This document shows, one piece after another, positions 8,415 to 16,678 of a stretch of 64,000 bases of DNA (the stretch's first letter is position 1; every line of letters begins with the position of its first letter). A program made the translations under genes and the position numbers. The notes under the pieces are model-generated. The model worked only from the letters and a program-made list of their open reading frames with translations. It ran no database searches and had not been told where the DNA came from. This DNA is from CAVPWP01 sp050789285 (GTDB taxonomy: Bacteria; Pseudomonadota; Alphaproteobacteria; Rhodobacterales; Rhodobacteraceae): positions 806,001 through 870,000 of the forward strand of contig NZ_JBOUVX010000002.1 in the NCBI RefSeq assembly GCF_050789285.1, read 5' to 3'.

Positions 8415-10520
8415 ATGGCATCGAAGGGACTTGTCGTAGCCACCGTGGTCGGAGGCATGGCGATCGCCGCCCAGGGCGATGCCCAGGCGGCTGACCTGGC
8501 GTTTTCGACCTCGCTTTACGGCACTCCGGGCCTGATCGACATGCCCTCGGCGGCGCAGTTCGCGGATGGCGAGCTTGCGATCACCTTCTCGGGCTTTCCC
8601 GACACGAACCGCAATTCCCTGACCTTTCAAGTCGCGCCGTGGCTCATGGCGAGCTTTCGCTATTCGCGCATCGGCGGCTTCTTCCAGCCCGGGGACGAAC
8701 CGCTTTACGACCGCAGCTTCGACGTCAGCCTGCAGATCCTGACGGAAAACGCGAACCGCCCGGCGATCGCGGTGGGCTTCCAGGATCTTCTGGGAACGGG
8801 CATCTACGCCGCCGAATACATCGTCGCGACCAAGACCTTCGGCGATGTGCAGGTGACGGGCGGCCTTGGCTGGGGGCGCTTTGGAACCCGCAATAGCCTT
8901 GGATCGCCCTTCGGCGAGCGCCCGCCGATCGACGTGGGTCTTGGCGGCGAGGTCAACTACGACCAATGGTTCAAGGGACCCGTGGCCCCGTTCGGTGGCG
9001 TGGCCTGGCGCGCGACCGACCGCCTGACGCTGAAGGCCGAGTATTCGTCGGACACCTACGTCACCGAAACCGACATCGGCACGATGGACCAGTCCTCCCC
9101 GGTGAACCTTGGCTTCGACTATCGCCTGGGCAAGTCGTCTGTGGTTTCGGGATACTACCTTTATGGCTCGGAAGTCGGGGTGCAGTTCACCTATGCGCTG
9201 AACCCCAAGACCCCGGCCTACCCCAGTGGACGCGAGCCCGGCCCCCTGCCGGTTCGCCCCCGGCCGACGCCCGCCGAGAATCCCGAAAGCTGGGCCACAG
9301 CCTGGGTGAACGACGGCGAAACGGTGCCCGCCCTGCAGAAGGTCGTGGCCGAACAGCTGGCGAAGGACGGCATCGCCCTCGAGGTCATGACCCTGACGGG
9401 GCGCGAGGCGCGTCTGGTGATCCGGAACGAACGCTTCGGCGCCGAGCCGCAGGCCTATGGGCGGACGGCGCGGCTTTTGACGCGCGCCCTGCCTGCCTCG
9501 GTCGAAACCTTCACGATCGTGTCGCTGGTCGAAAGCGGCCTGCCGACGGCGGCCGTCACGATCCGGCGCAGCGACCTCGAGGCGCTGGAACAGGCGGACC
9601 CGCTTGCCATCCTGCCGCGCGTGGCCTTCGATGACGCGCTGCGGCTTGCCCCGGCCGATGCCCTGGACGGCGGCACGATGGACTTCACCTGGTCGCTCAC
9701 GCCCTATCTGTCGATCAGCCTTTTCGACCCCGACGAACCCGTGCGCGCCGACTTCGGGCTGCTCCTTGCGGGGCAGGCGGAACTTGCGCGCGGAGTCGTC
9801 TTCGGGGGCGCGATCAGCAAGCGGCTGGTCGGCAACCTTGATGAGGTCCCCGAGTCTTCCGACACGCTCTTGCCGCCGGTGCGGTCGAACGTGGCGCTTT
9901 ACGCGGCCGAGGGCGACCCGGGGATCGAGGATCTGACCGCCGCCTGGTACGCCCGCCCCGCGCCTGACGTCTTTTCGCGCGTGACCGTCGGCTACCTTGA
10001 ACAGATGTTCGGTGGCGTCAGTGGCGAGGTCTTGTGGAAACCCATCGACTCGCGTCTTGGCTTCGGGGCCGAGCTTTCCTTTGTTCGTCAGCGTGATTTC
10101 GACATGATGTTCGGCTTTCAGGACTACGACGTGCTGACCGGCTTCGTCTCGACGTATTACGAGTTCGACGGCGGCTACCACGCCCGCCTCGACCTTGGAC
10201 GCTATCTTGCCGGCGATGTGGGCGCGACGCTGGCCCTGACCCGCGAGTTCAACAACGGATGGGAAATCGGCGCCTATGTCACGCGCACCGATGCGACCTA
10301 CGAGGAATTCGGCGAAGGGTCGTTCGACAAGGGCATCACGCTGACCATTCCGTTCAGCTGGTTCTCGGGCCTGCCGTCGCAAAGCCGCTCGCAGACGGTG
10401 CTGCGCTCGCTCAGCCGCGACGGCGGGGCGAAGCTTCAGGTGGGGGGGCGGCTCTACGGTCTTGTGCGCGACACCGACCAGACGCAACTCGAAGACCGGT
10501 GGGGGCGGTTCTGGCGATGA
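8415..10520 (+). CDS. yjbH: YjbH-like exopolysaccharide outer-membrane protein
   Basis: 701 residues starting MASKGLVV, with a signal peptide ending near AQA-AD (about 25). The mature protein begins with the YjbH hallmark SLYGTPGLIDMPSA (about 37-50) and is rich in alternating aromatic/polar strands typical of beta-barrels. A periplasmic-looking segment (about 290-400) lies between two barrel-like halves. YjbH (GfcD family) is an outer-membrane protein of the yjb/gfc exopolysaccharide operons. The stop overlaps the start of yjbF, as in the known operons. The start at 8415 is chosen because it directly precedes the signal peptide; the ribosome binding site is weak. Confidence 0.85.
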   Translation: MASKGLVVATVVGGMAIAAQGDAQAADLAFSTSLYGTPGLIDMPSAAQFADGELAITFSGFPDTNRNSLTFQVAPWLMASFRYSRIGGFFQPGDEPLYDRSFDVSLQILTENANRPAIAVGFQDLLGTGIYAAEYIVATKTFGDVQVTGGLGWGRFGTRNSLGSPFGERPPIDVGLGGEVNYDQWFKGPVAPFGGVAWRATDRLTLKAEYSSDTYVTETDIGTMDQSSPVNLGFDYRLGKSSVVSGYYLYGSEVGVQFTYALNPKTPAYPSGREPGPLPVRPRPTPAENPESWATAWVNDGETVPALQKVVAEQLAKDGIALEVMTLTGREARLVIRNERFGAEPQAYGRTARLLTRALPASVETFTIVSLVESGLPTAAVTIRRSDLEALEQADPLAILPRVAFDDALRLAPADALDGGTMDFTWSLTPYLSISLFDPDEPVRADFGLLLAGQAELARGVVFGGAISKRLVGNLDEVPESSDTLLPPVRSNVALYAAEGDPGIEDLTAAWYARPAPDVFSRVTVGYLEQMFGGVSGEVLWKPIDSRLGFGAELSFVRQRDFDMMFGFQDYDVLTGFVSTYYEFDGGYHARLDLGRYLAGDVGATLALTREFNNGWEIGAYVTRTDATYEEFGEGSFDKGITLTIPFSWFSGLPSQSRSQTVLRSLSRDGGAKLQVGGRLYGLVRDTDQTQLEDRWGRFWR

Positions 10521-11194
10521 GATCGACGCCGAAGGGATCCTTTGCGCTGGGCGCGGCTCTTGCGGGCATCGTTGCACTGGGCGGGTGCGGCAACTCGACC
10601 ACGGGGCAGGAGTTCCGGTCCGCCATGCAGTCCGCCGCCGAGGTCGTGACACCCGGCAAAGCGCCGTCTCCGGCGGAAATCGGCCGCGCCTCCTACCAGG
10701 CTGTGCCCGGGCCCCTGATCTTGATCACGCTACCCACCAGCGGAGCCGCCGCGCCGATGGTGCCCTTCGGCGACAACCGGGGGGTTCGCACCTGGTCCAC
10801 CGCGGAAAGGCAGACGCTTACCCTGCGTGGGGACATCATGACGTCAACCCGTGGGCTGGGGGACGACCTGATGCAGGCGCGTGTCGAGTCCGTGTCGCGT
10901 GCGCTCGCGGCCGGATCGGGCAGCGGTGTCGCGCGGACCACATGGCATCTGGACGGCAATGACCGGTTCATCGTGCGCCGGTTTTCCTGCGACCTGCGCA
11001 CCGCGGGTCGGGAAACGATCACCCTCGTCTCGGGCGAACGCATCGACGCCACACGCGTGACCGAAACCTGCGCCTACGAGGGCGAGAGCTTCGTGAACAC
11101 CTACTGGAAACAAACGAACGGGACCGTCAGGCGGTCCCGTCAATGGATTTCGCCGATCGTCGGCTATGCCGAGATCGAGATCCTGCGCCTGTAA
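10517..11194 (+). CDS. yjbF: YjbF-like group 4 capsule lipoprotein
   Basis: 225 residues. The ATG at 10517 overlaps the yjbH stop as ATGA. The signal peptide ends in a lipobox (IVALGGCGNS, Cys at about residue 23). The mature region contains the GDNRGVRTWSTAERQTLTL stretch and the alternating beta strands of the YjbF/GfcB family, partner of YjbH in exopolysaccharide export. Unlike the enterobacterial yjbEFGH operon, the order here is H-F and no YjbG homologue is seen. A weak hairpin follows at 11195. Confidence 0.85.
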   Translation: MRSTPKGSFALGAALAGIVALGGCGNSTTGQEFRSAMQSAAEVVTPGKAPSPAEIGRASYQAVPGPLILITLPTSGAAAPMVPFGDNRGVRTWSTAERQTLTLRGDIMTSTRGLGDDLMQARVESVSRALAAGSGSGVARTTWHLDGNDRFIVRRFSCDLRTAGRETITLVSGERIDATRVTETCAYEGESFVNTYWKQTNGTVRRSRQWISPIVGYAEIEILRL

Positions 11195-11214
11195 CCCGAC
11201 CCAATCCGGTCGGG
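11195..11214. terminator. weak hairpin between convergent yjbF and small gene
   Basis: Seven-base perfect arms (11195-11201 and 11208-11214) with a six-base loop, in the 33-base gap between convergent stops. No T-run is present on either side, so a terminator role is only plausible. Confidence 0.4.
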
Positions 11215-11227
11215 TGCGAAGGCCTGA

Positions 11228-11443
11228 TCAGGTGTCGTCGCTCGAGCTGACGACGGCGGCGATCAGGGCAAGGCCCACAAGCCCGCCCACGATGAGGCCG
11301 GGGGACACGCCACCAGGGGCTTCTTCGACGACGATCAGTTCGTCTTCGATCGCGGGCGCACCCAGACCGCCGGCGAACGCGGGGGCCGTGGCCGATGCCA
11401 TCATCGCAGTGATCACGGCTGCACCGATGAAGGTCTTCTTCAT
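11228..11443 (-). CDS. YjbE-like small secreted/membrane protein
   Basis: 71 residues starting MKKTFIGAAVI, with AAGGAG about ten bases upstream of the ATG at 11443. There is a Sec signal peptide (cleavage near AFA-GG, about residue 24), a short acidic segment, a Gly/Val-rich hydrophobic stretch (about 46-64) and an SSSDDT tail. YjbE/GfcA of the enterobacterial exopolysaccharide operons is a similarly small secreted protein, and the neighbours here are yjbF and yjbH. The homology is inferred from size, layout and context, not from a diagnostic motif. It is transcribed toward yjbF. Confidence 0.6.
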   Translation of the reverse strand: MKKTFIGAAVITAMMASATAPAFAGGLGAPAIEDELIVVEEAPGGVSPGLIVGGLVGLALIAAVVSSSDDT

Positions 11444-11588
11444 GTATTCAAACTCCTTGCGGTCCCGGCACGGCCGGTCGGGTGGAATCCCAGCATCGCG
11501 GACTGTACCGCCGAATCGCAAAAAATCAAATGCGGCGCGTCCTTATTGATGTTAGCTGTTGTCGGGAACACACGTCCATTACCGCCCG

Positions 11589-12356
11589 ATGACCGTCAAA
11601 CGCATTTCCGATCTCATTCTGGCTGTGATGCTTGTGCTTCCGGCCGTTGCCATTCTGGGCATCCTGTCGGTCGTGCTGGTGGTGGTGCAGGGCCGTCCGG
11701 TGCTTTTCCTTGCCGACCGGATGCGCGCCCCGGGCCAGAGCTTCCGACTGGTGAAGTTGCGGACGATGGAGGCATGTTCGCAGGGCAGGCAGCGTGTCCT
11801 TGGCGGCGACATGCACGACCGGGTGACCCCCCTTGGCCGGTGGCTTCGGCGCACCCGGCTTGATGAGTTGCCGCAGCTCTGGAACGTGCTGCGCGGCGAC
11901 ATGAGCTTCGTCGGCCCGCGTCCCCCGCTGGATGTTCTGGTTGCGGCGGCCCCGGACGCTTATGCCGAGATCCTTCGCGACCGTCCCGGCATTTCCGGAC
12001 TCGCCACCGTCATCGTCTGTGGCCGGGAAGAGCGGCTCCTCGCGCGCTGCCGCAGCGCGGCCGAGACCCAAGAGACCTACCTGCGCAGGTGCCTGCCGCA
12101 GAAGCTTCGGATCGACCGGCTCTATACCCGCAATGCCAGCCTCGCGCTTGATGTCTACGTGCTTTACCTGACCGCAGCGCGCATCGTGCGGTTGCCGGGG
12201 CGGCGCGCGGCGCGCCTCTGGCGCGATGCCCGGCGCGATCCTTCGGCGGCCCCGGGGCGCCATGCCCCGCAACCGGACCGCGCCCAGGCAGATTCGGCCC
12301 CCGCCCTCGTCGCGGTCGCCGCGCCTCAGCTTTCGCGGAACGCCCGGTTGAAATAG
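11589..12356 (+). CDS. undecaprenyl-phosphate sugar phosphotransferase
   Basis: 255 residues. One N-terminal membrane helix (about 8-32) precedes the bacterial sugar transferase domain. Family motifs are visible: KLRTMEA, GRWLRRTRLDELPQLWNVL and RGDMSFVGPRPP (about 50-115), which include the conserved Asp-Glu and Arg residues of PssA/WcaJ/ExoY catalytic domains. The enzyme would transfer a sugar-1-phosphate to undecaprenyl phosphate at the inner membrane and so start the repeat unit of the polysaccharide. It lacks the four extra helices of WcaJ, so it is of the short PssA type. The last 31 bases overlap the 3' end of the convergent HlyD gene. Confidence 0.88.
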   Translation: MTVKRISDLILAVMLVLPAVAILGILSVVLVVVQGRPVLFLADRMRAPGQSFRLVKLRTMEACSQGRQRVLGGDMHDRVTPLGRWLRRTRLDELPQLWNVLRGDMSFVGPRPPLDVLVAAAPDAYAEILRDRPGISGLATVIVCGREERLLARCRSAAETQETYLRRCLPQKLRIDRLYTRNASLALDVYVLYLTAARIVRLPGRRAARLWRDARRDPSAAPGRHAPQPDRAQADSAPALVAVAAPQLSRNARLK

Positions 12357-13630
12357 TCGGTCAACGGCTTCGTCAGATACGAAATCGGCGTGCGATCCTC
12401 GGTCCGGATAAAGGCTTCGACCGGCATCCCCGGCAACAGGACCTGACCGTCAAGCTTCGACAACTCGTCAGGGCCGGGCAGAAGCTGGATCTCGTAGAAG
12501 TTCGCCCCGGTCCGTTCGTCCACGAAGACGTCGGCCGAAATCGCGGCGACATGGCCCGTCATCTCGGGCGTGCGGCGTTGGTCGAAGGCGGTAAAGCGCA
12601 GCACGGCCTCCTGCCCCAGACGAACCTCGTCGACATGCACCGATGACACCCGAGCCTGGACCAGAAGCGGCTGATCCTGCGGGATGACATACATCATCGG
12701 CGCGCCGGCCTGGACCACGGATTGCACGGCAAAGACCTGCTGGTCATAGACGACGCCGGGCACCGGCGATCGCACCTCAAGACGGGACAGACGTTCCTCA
12801 AGGCCAAGCCGGCGTTCGGACAGCTCGATCTCACGGAACTGGATGTCGCGAAGGGTGACAATCGCCTCCTCGCGGCGTGTCGCGTCAAGCCGCAGTTTCT
12901 CGATCTCGATCGCGGCGATCTGGCCGCGCAATTGGGCAACCTCCGACGTCAGTTTCCCGATCTCGCCGGCAAGTCGCGCCGCCTCGCGCCGAAGCTCGAT
13001 CACCCGGCCAACCGGGACAAGGCCGCGTTCGAAAAGCGATTCCTGGTCGGCAAGCTCTCCGACGATGAGCTCTTCCTGCGTGCCAAGGGCGGTCAGCTGG
13101 GCGGTCGTGCCCTCGATCTGGTTCTCGATCTGCAGGATCTGCTCGTCAAGCTGCTGCGCCTGCTGGCCAAGCGTCCCGATCCGAGCCGTGAACAGGTCCT
13201 CCTGTCCGCGGATCTGGGCGGCTGCCTCGGGATTGGTATCCGCGATTGCCAGCAGCGCGTCGGGAAAGTCGATGGTCGCCGCCCCCAAGGCCTCGGCTTC
13301 AAGGCGCGCCTTGCGGGCCTGAATCTCGATGAGTTGCGCGTCGAGCACTGCAAGCTCGGACCGCAGCAGCGTGTCGTCGAAGCGGATCAGCGTTTGTCCC
13401 GCCTCGACCTGATCGCCGTTGCGCGCAAGGATTTCGCCCACGACACCGCCTTCGGGATGCTGGATGACCTGGCGGTTCGATTCGACCACAACCATCCCGC
13501 TGGCGATGACCGCGCCGCTCAGCGTGGTGCGCACGCTCCACACGCCAAGGACGCCGATCAGGAGGACAAGCGCACCAACGCCCGTCAGCACAGGTCCCCG
13601 CACGGGCCAGTCCTTGGATGCCGCGCTCAT
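12326..13630 (-). CDS. type I secretion membrane fusion protein (HlyD/PrtE family)
   Basis: 434 residues. A single N-terminal membrane helix (about 16-33) is followed by a lipoyl-like half (VVESNRQVIQHPEGGVV), a long coiled-coil region (about 100-285, many Glu/Gln/Leu heptads) and the second lipoyl half with RSPVPGVVYDQQ. The C-terminal beta domain contains GMPVEAFI. It bridges the inner-membrane ABC protein to a TolC-like outer-membrane channel. The start overlaps the upstream ABC gene as ATGA, which ties the two subunits. No TolC gene is in the window. The RTX protein at 3737-6919 is the likely substrate. Confidence 0.9.
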   Translation of the reverse strand: MSAASKDWPVRGPVLTGVGALVLLIGVLGVWSVRTTLSGAVIASGMVVVESNRQVIQHPEGGVVGEILARNGDQVEAGQTLIRFDDTLLRSELAVLDAQLIEIQARKARLEAEALGAATIDFPDALLAIADTNPEAAAQIRGQEDLFTARIGTLGQQAQQLDEQILQIENQIEGTTAQLTALGTQEELIVGELADQESLFERGLVPVGRVIELRREAARLAGEIGKLTSEVAQLRGQIAAIEIEKLRLDATRREEAIVTLRDIQFREIELSERRLGLEERLSRLEVRSPVPGVVYDQQVFAVQSVVQAGAPMMYVIPQDQPLLVQARVSSVHVDEVRLGQEAVLRFTAFDQRRTPEMTGHVAAISADVFVDERTGANFYEIQLLPGPDELSKLDGQVLLPGMPVEAFIRTEDRTPISYLTKPLTDYFNRAFRES

Positions 13631-15366
13631 GACGAGGTCTTCCGCGCGATGGCCTGCTGCACGTCGGCCGCGTTCTTCACCATCGACCGCAGCACCTCGT
13701 CGCGTGGCCCCTGCGCGGTGATGCGGCCGTCGTCAAGAACCAGAAGGTTGTCGCATTCCGAGATCGCCGTAGGGCGGTGCGTCATGATGATCACCGTCTT
13801 TCCTTCCGACTTCATGTGCCGGACGGCCGCGTTCAGCGCCTCGCTGCCCTCCATGTCCAGGGCCGAGTTCGGTTCGTCCAGAACCAGCAGGACCGGATCC
13901 TCGTAAAGCGCCCGGGCAAGCGCCACGCGCTGCTTCTGTCCGCCGCTCAGTTCCACCTGATTGCCCCGGACCGGCGTGTCGTATCCTTGCCGAAGGCCCA
14001 GGATCAACTGGTGCACTTTCGCCGCCTGCGCGGCCGCGACGATCCGTTCGCTGTCGGGCGTCAGCGACATGCGCGCGATGTTCTCGGCGATGGTGCCGTC
14101 GACCATCATCGGGTCCTGCGGCAGATAGCCGATATGGCGGCCCAGGGTATCGGGCGCGTACTGGTCCAGAAGCGCGCCGCCCAGCCGGACTTCCCCCGCC
14201 GCCGCCGTCTGAAGGCCCACGATCGCCCGGGCAAGCGTCGTCTTGCCCGACCCACTGCGGCCGATGACGCCCAGTGCTTGTCCCGGCTCGACCTCGAAGC
14301 TTATCGCCCTCAGGATCGGGTGCCGATCTTCGCCGGCGACCACGGTCAGGTTGCGCACCGAAAGCCGCGCCTCGGGGCGGGGCAGGGCGGTGCGGGCGGC
14401 CGGTTCCCGGATTGCCGACAGAAAGCCGCGAAGCGACTTGAGCCCGCTGCGCGCCCGCTCGACCTGCGGCCAGCGCCCGATCAGCTGCTCGATCGGTGCG
14501 AGTGCCCGGCCCATCAGGATCGATGCGGCGATCATTGCGCCCGCCGTCACCTGTCCCTCGAGCACGAGCCAGGCGCCGACCGCAAGAATGAAGGACTGCA
14601 GGAACAGGCGCAGGCCCTTCGACACCGATCCGAAGGTGCCCGTTCGGTCCGCTGCGCGCATCGCTTCGTCAAGGGCCTTGCGGCGCTTGTCCGTCCAGCG
14701 CTCGGCCACGGCCGGCAGCATGCCCTGGCTGCGGATCACCTCGCGCGCCAGTCGGGCGTTGTCGGAAAAGCGCTTGGCCTCTTCCGCCGCCACCTGTGCC
14801 GCCTCAAGCCGCTTCTTTGTCAGGACGCGGTTGAGGATCGTGATGACGATCAGAAGCACGCCGCCGCCCAGCGCAACCCAGCCGAGCATCGGATGGAAGA
14901 TGAAGATCGCCGCGATGAAGAGCGGCGTGAAGGGGGTGTCGAGGATCGCGGTGAACGCGGGCGAGGCATAAAGGGCCTGCACCGCTTCGACATCGCCAAG
15001 CGCGGTCAGACGCTGCTTGGGGTCGGCCTTGCCCGGCGTCAGCGTCGCCTTGAAGACCCGCGCGTCCAGCGCCGACTGGAAGCGCGCCCCATAGCGGGCA
15101 AGGACGCGTCCCCGGGCATAGTCGAGCACGGACATGAGCGCGTAAAGCGCCGCGACAAGAACCGTCAGAGCCAGAAGCGTTTCTTCCGACCGCGACGACA
15201 GCACACGGTCATAGACCTGAAGCATGAAAAGCGGGCCCGTCAGCATCAGGATGTTGACGAAGATGCTGAAAACGAAGGCCACGACGATCAGTGCCAGACC
15301 CCGTCGGCGGACCTCGGTGATCTCGGGCGCTGGGACGCCGTCAGGCCGTGCACTGCCTTCGGTCAC
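13627..15366 (-). CDS. type I secretion ABC transporter (PrtD/HlyB family)
   Basis: 579 residues if translation starts at the GTG at 15366, the usual length for PrtD-type exporters; the frame is open further upstream without support. Six membrane helices (about 25-300) begin with LALIVVAFVFSIFVNILML. The ATPase domain has Walker A GRSGSGKT, signature LSGGQKQRVALARAL, Walker B LLVLDEPNSALD and the H-loop MTHRP. No C39 peptidase domain is present, in line with export of RTX proteins that keep their C-terminal signal. It forms an operon with the downstream HlyD gene. Confidence 0.9.
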   Translation of the reverse strand: MTEGSARPDGVPAPEITEVRRRGLALIVVAFVFSIFVNILMLTGPLFMLQVYDRVLSSRSEETLLALTVLVAALYALMSVLDYARGRVLARYGARFQSALDARVFKATLTPGKADPKQRLTALGDVEAVQALYASPAFTAILDTPFTPLFIAAIFIFHPMLGWVALGGGVLLIVITILNRVLTKKRLEAAQVAAEEAKRFSDNARLAREVIRSQGMLPAVAERWTDKRRKALDEAMRAADRTGTFGSVSKGLRLFLQSFILAVGAWLVLEGQVTAGAMIAASILMGRALAPIEQLIGRWPQVERARSGLKSLRGFLSAIREPAARTALPRPEARLSVRNLTVVAGEDRHPILRAISFEVEPGQALGVIGRSGSGKTTLARAIVGLQTAAAGEVRLGGALLDQYAPDTLGRHIGYLPQDPMMVDGTIAENIARMSLTPDSERIVAAAQAAKVHQLILGLRQGYDTPVRGNQVELSGGQKQRVALARALYEDPVLLVLDEPNSALDMEGSEALNAAVRHMKSEGKTVIIMTHRPTAISECDNLLVLDDGRITAQGPRDEVLRSMVKNAADVQQAIARKTSS

Positions 15367-15583
15367 GGTGTTTCCGCTTTCTTCTGCAAGGGGCAGACTT
15401 GTCGTCACCCACCAGAATGGTCTCTGTAACGTTCTGAGTATTATGGTTCGGGGGTCCCATGCAACAGGCCCCGGTCTGCCGGTCCGGCGATGTCCCGCGC
15501 GGGTGTGCGCCACCCGTCCTGCCCCCGGGTCGCCGGGATGCCGCCGGAATTCGAGATGGACGCCACCCGTCGGCAAGGATTGA

Positions 15584-16645
15584 ATGCGGCCGAGCAGGCA
15601 TGACAAGGGAGTGCACCGTCGGTTGGAGATCTACCTGCACATCGGGATGAACAAGGTCGCCTCGACCGCGATTCAGGAGGCGCTGGCGGCAAACCGAAAG
15701 ACGCTTCTGAAGCGGCATTCGCTGCTTGTTCCCGAAACCGGGATGGGGCGCGGCGGGCGCGGTGGCAAAAGCCACTTTGACCTGAGCGAGGCACTTGGCT
15801 TCACGAACGACCCCGCGTTTCTGACGCCGGACGACGGACGCATCGCCGCGCTGCGGAAGGCGTTCGATCGCGAAGTGGCGCGCCTGCATCCACGGTCCGT
15901 CATGATGAGTTCCGAGTTCTTCGTGCTGCGCCGCGACGTGGCCCGCGTCCGCGAGTTCTTCGATGGAATGGACGTCAGGATCGTGATCTGCCTACGCCGC
16001 CATGACGAGTGGCTGCGCTCGTTCTATGCGCAGGCCGTGCAGTCGGTTCCGGCGCCGAAGTGGGGCAGGACACTGGAAAGCTTCGTGGACTTCCAGCGGG
16101 CCCACAGGCCTCTGCAACTGTCCTATCTCGATCTGGTCAACGCCTGGTCCAGGAGCTTTGGCGAAGGCAATCTTCGCCTCGTGATCTATCGCGAGGGTGG
16201 TGGCCCCGAAGACGTGATCCGCGATTTCCTGTCGGCCGTGGGCGTCGCCGATCCCTCGGGTCTTGCCCTGGCCGACGTCCGGCAAAACCCGTCGCCATCT
16301 GCCAATATCCTGTCCATCGTCGACCTGGTGCAGCGGGCTTCTCTTCCAACCGAATCCCGCCGCGCGGCGGTGTCGCGGCTTGTCGCGCTTGCCTCGGACG
16401 GATCGCCGTCGTTGCGGCTTCACGCGGCGGCGCGCCATCGGCTGGTCGCGCCCTACCTTGCCGAATATCGCGAACTTTCCGATCGGTTCTTGGGTGGCAG
16501 GCCGGTCTTCGACCTTGACCTCGGTCCCGAAGCGCAGACCGATCCTGGGGCGATCGCCCTTCCGTCCCCGGTCCTGACACCCGAAATTCGGCGTGCGCTT
16601 GCGCGGCACTTGTCCCGCGAGGAGATCGAGACGCTTGTTCGATAG
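15584..16645 (+). CDS. sulfotransferase-like protein
   Basis: 353 residues; the ATG at 15584 has AAGGAT seven bases upstream. YLHIGMNKVASTAIQEAL at about 17-34 corresponds to the HIGxxKTGTTxIQ phosphosulfate-binding loop of sulfotransferases. VMMSSEFF (about 105) and VRIVICLRRHDEWLRSFY (about 130) match the 3'-phosphate-binding region with Arg and Ser. The family moves sulfate from PAPS to carbohydrates. Its place between secretion and glycosyltransferase genes suggests modification of the exported polysaccharide. The Lys-Val-Ala-Ser-Thr loop deviates from the usual KTGTT, so activity needs checking. Confidence 0.68.
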   Translation: MRPSRHDKGVHRRLEIYLHIGMNKVASTAIQEALAANRKTLLKRHSLLVPETGMGRGGRGGKSHFDLSEALGFTNDPAFLTPDDGRIAALRKAFDREVARLHPRSVMMSSEFFVLRRDVARVREFFDGMDVRIVICLRRHDEWLRSFYAQAVQSVPAPKWGRTLESFVDFQRAHRPLQLSYLDLVNAWSRSFGEGNLRLVIYREGGGPEDVIRDFLSAVGVADPSGLALADVRQNPSPSANILSIVDLVQRASLPTESRRAAVSRLVALASDGSPSLRLHAAARHRLVAPYLAEYRELSDRFLGGRPVFDLDLGPEAQTDPGAIALPSPVLTPEIRRALARHLSREEIETLVR

Positions 16646-16678
16646 GCGGGCTGTCGTTGGGACAATCGGACAGATCCG

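Noticed and set aside
8298..10652. Minus-strand frame of about 780 codons opposite yjbH
   Set aside because: Antisense shadow of yjbH; Arg/Gly/His-rich without recognisable fold.
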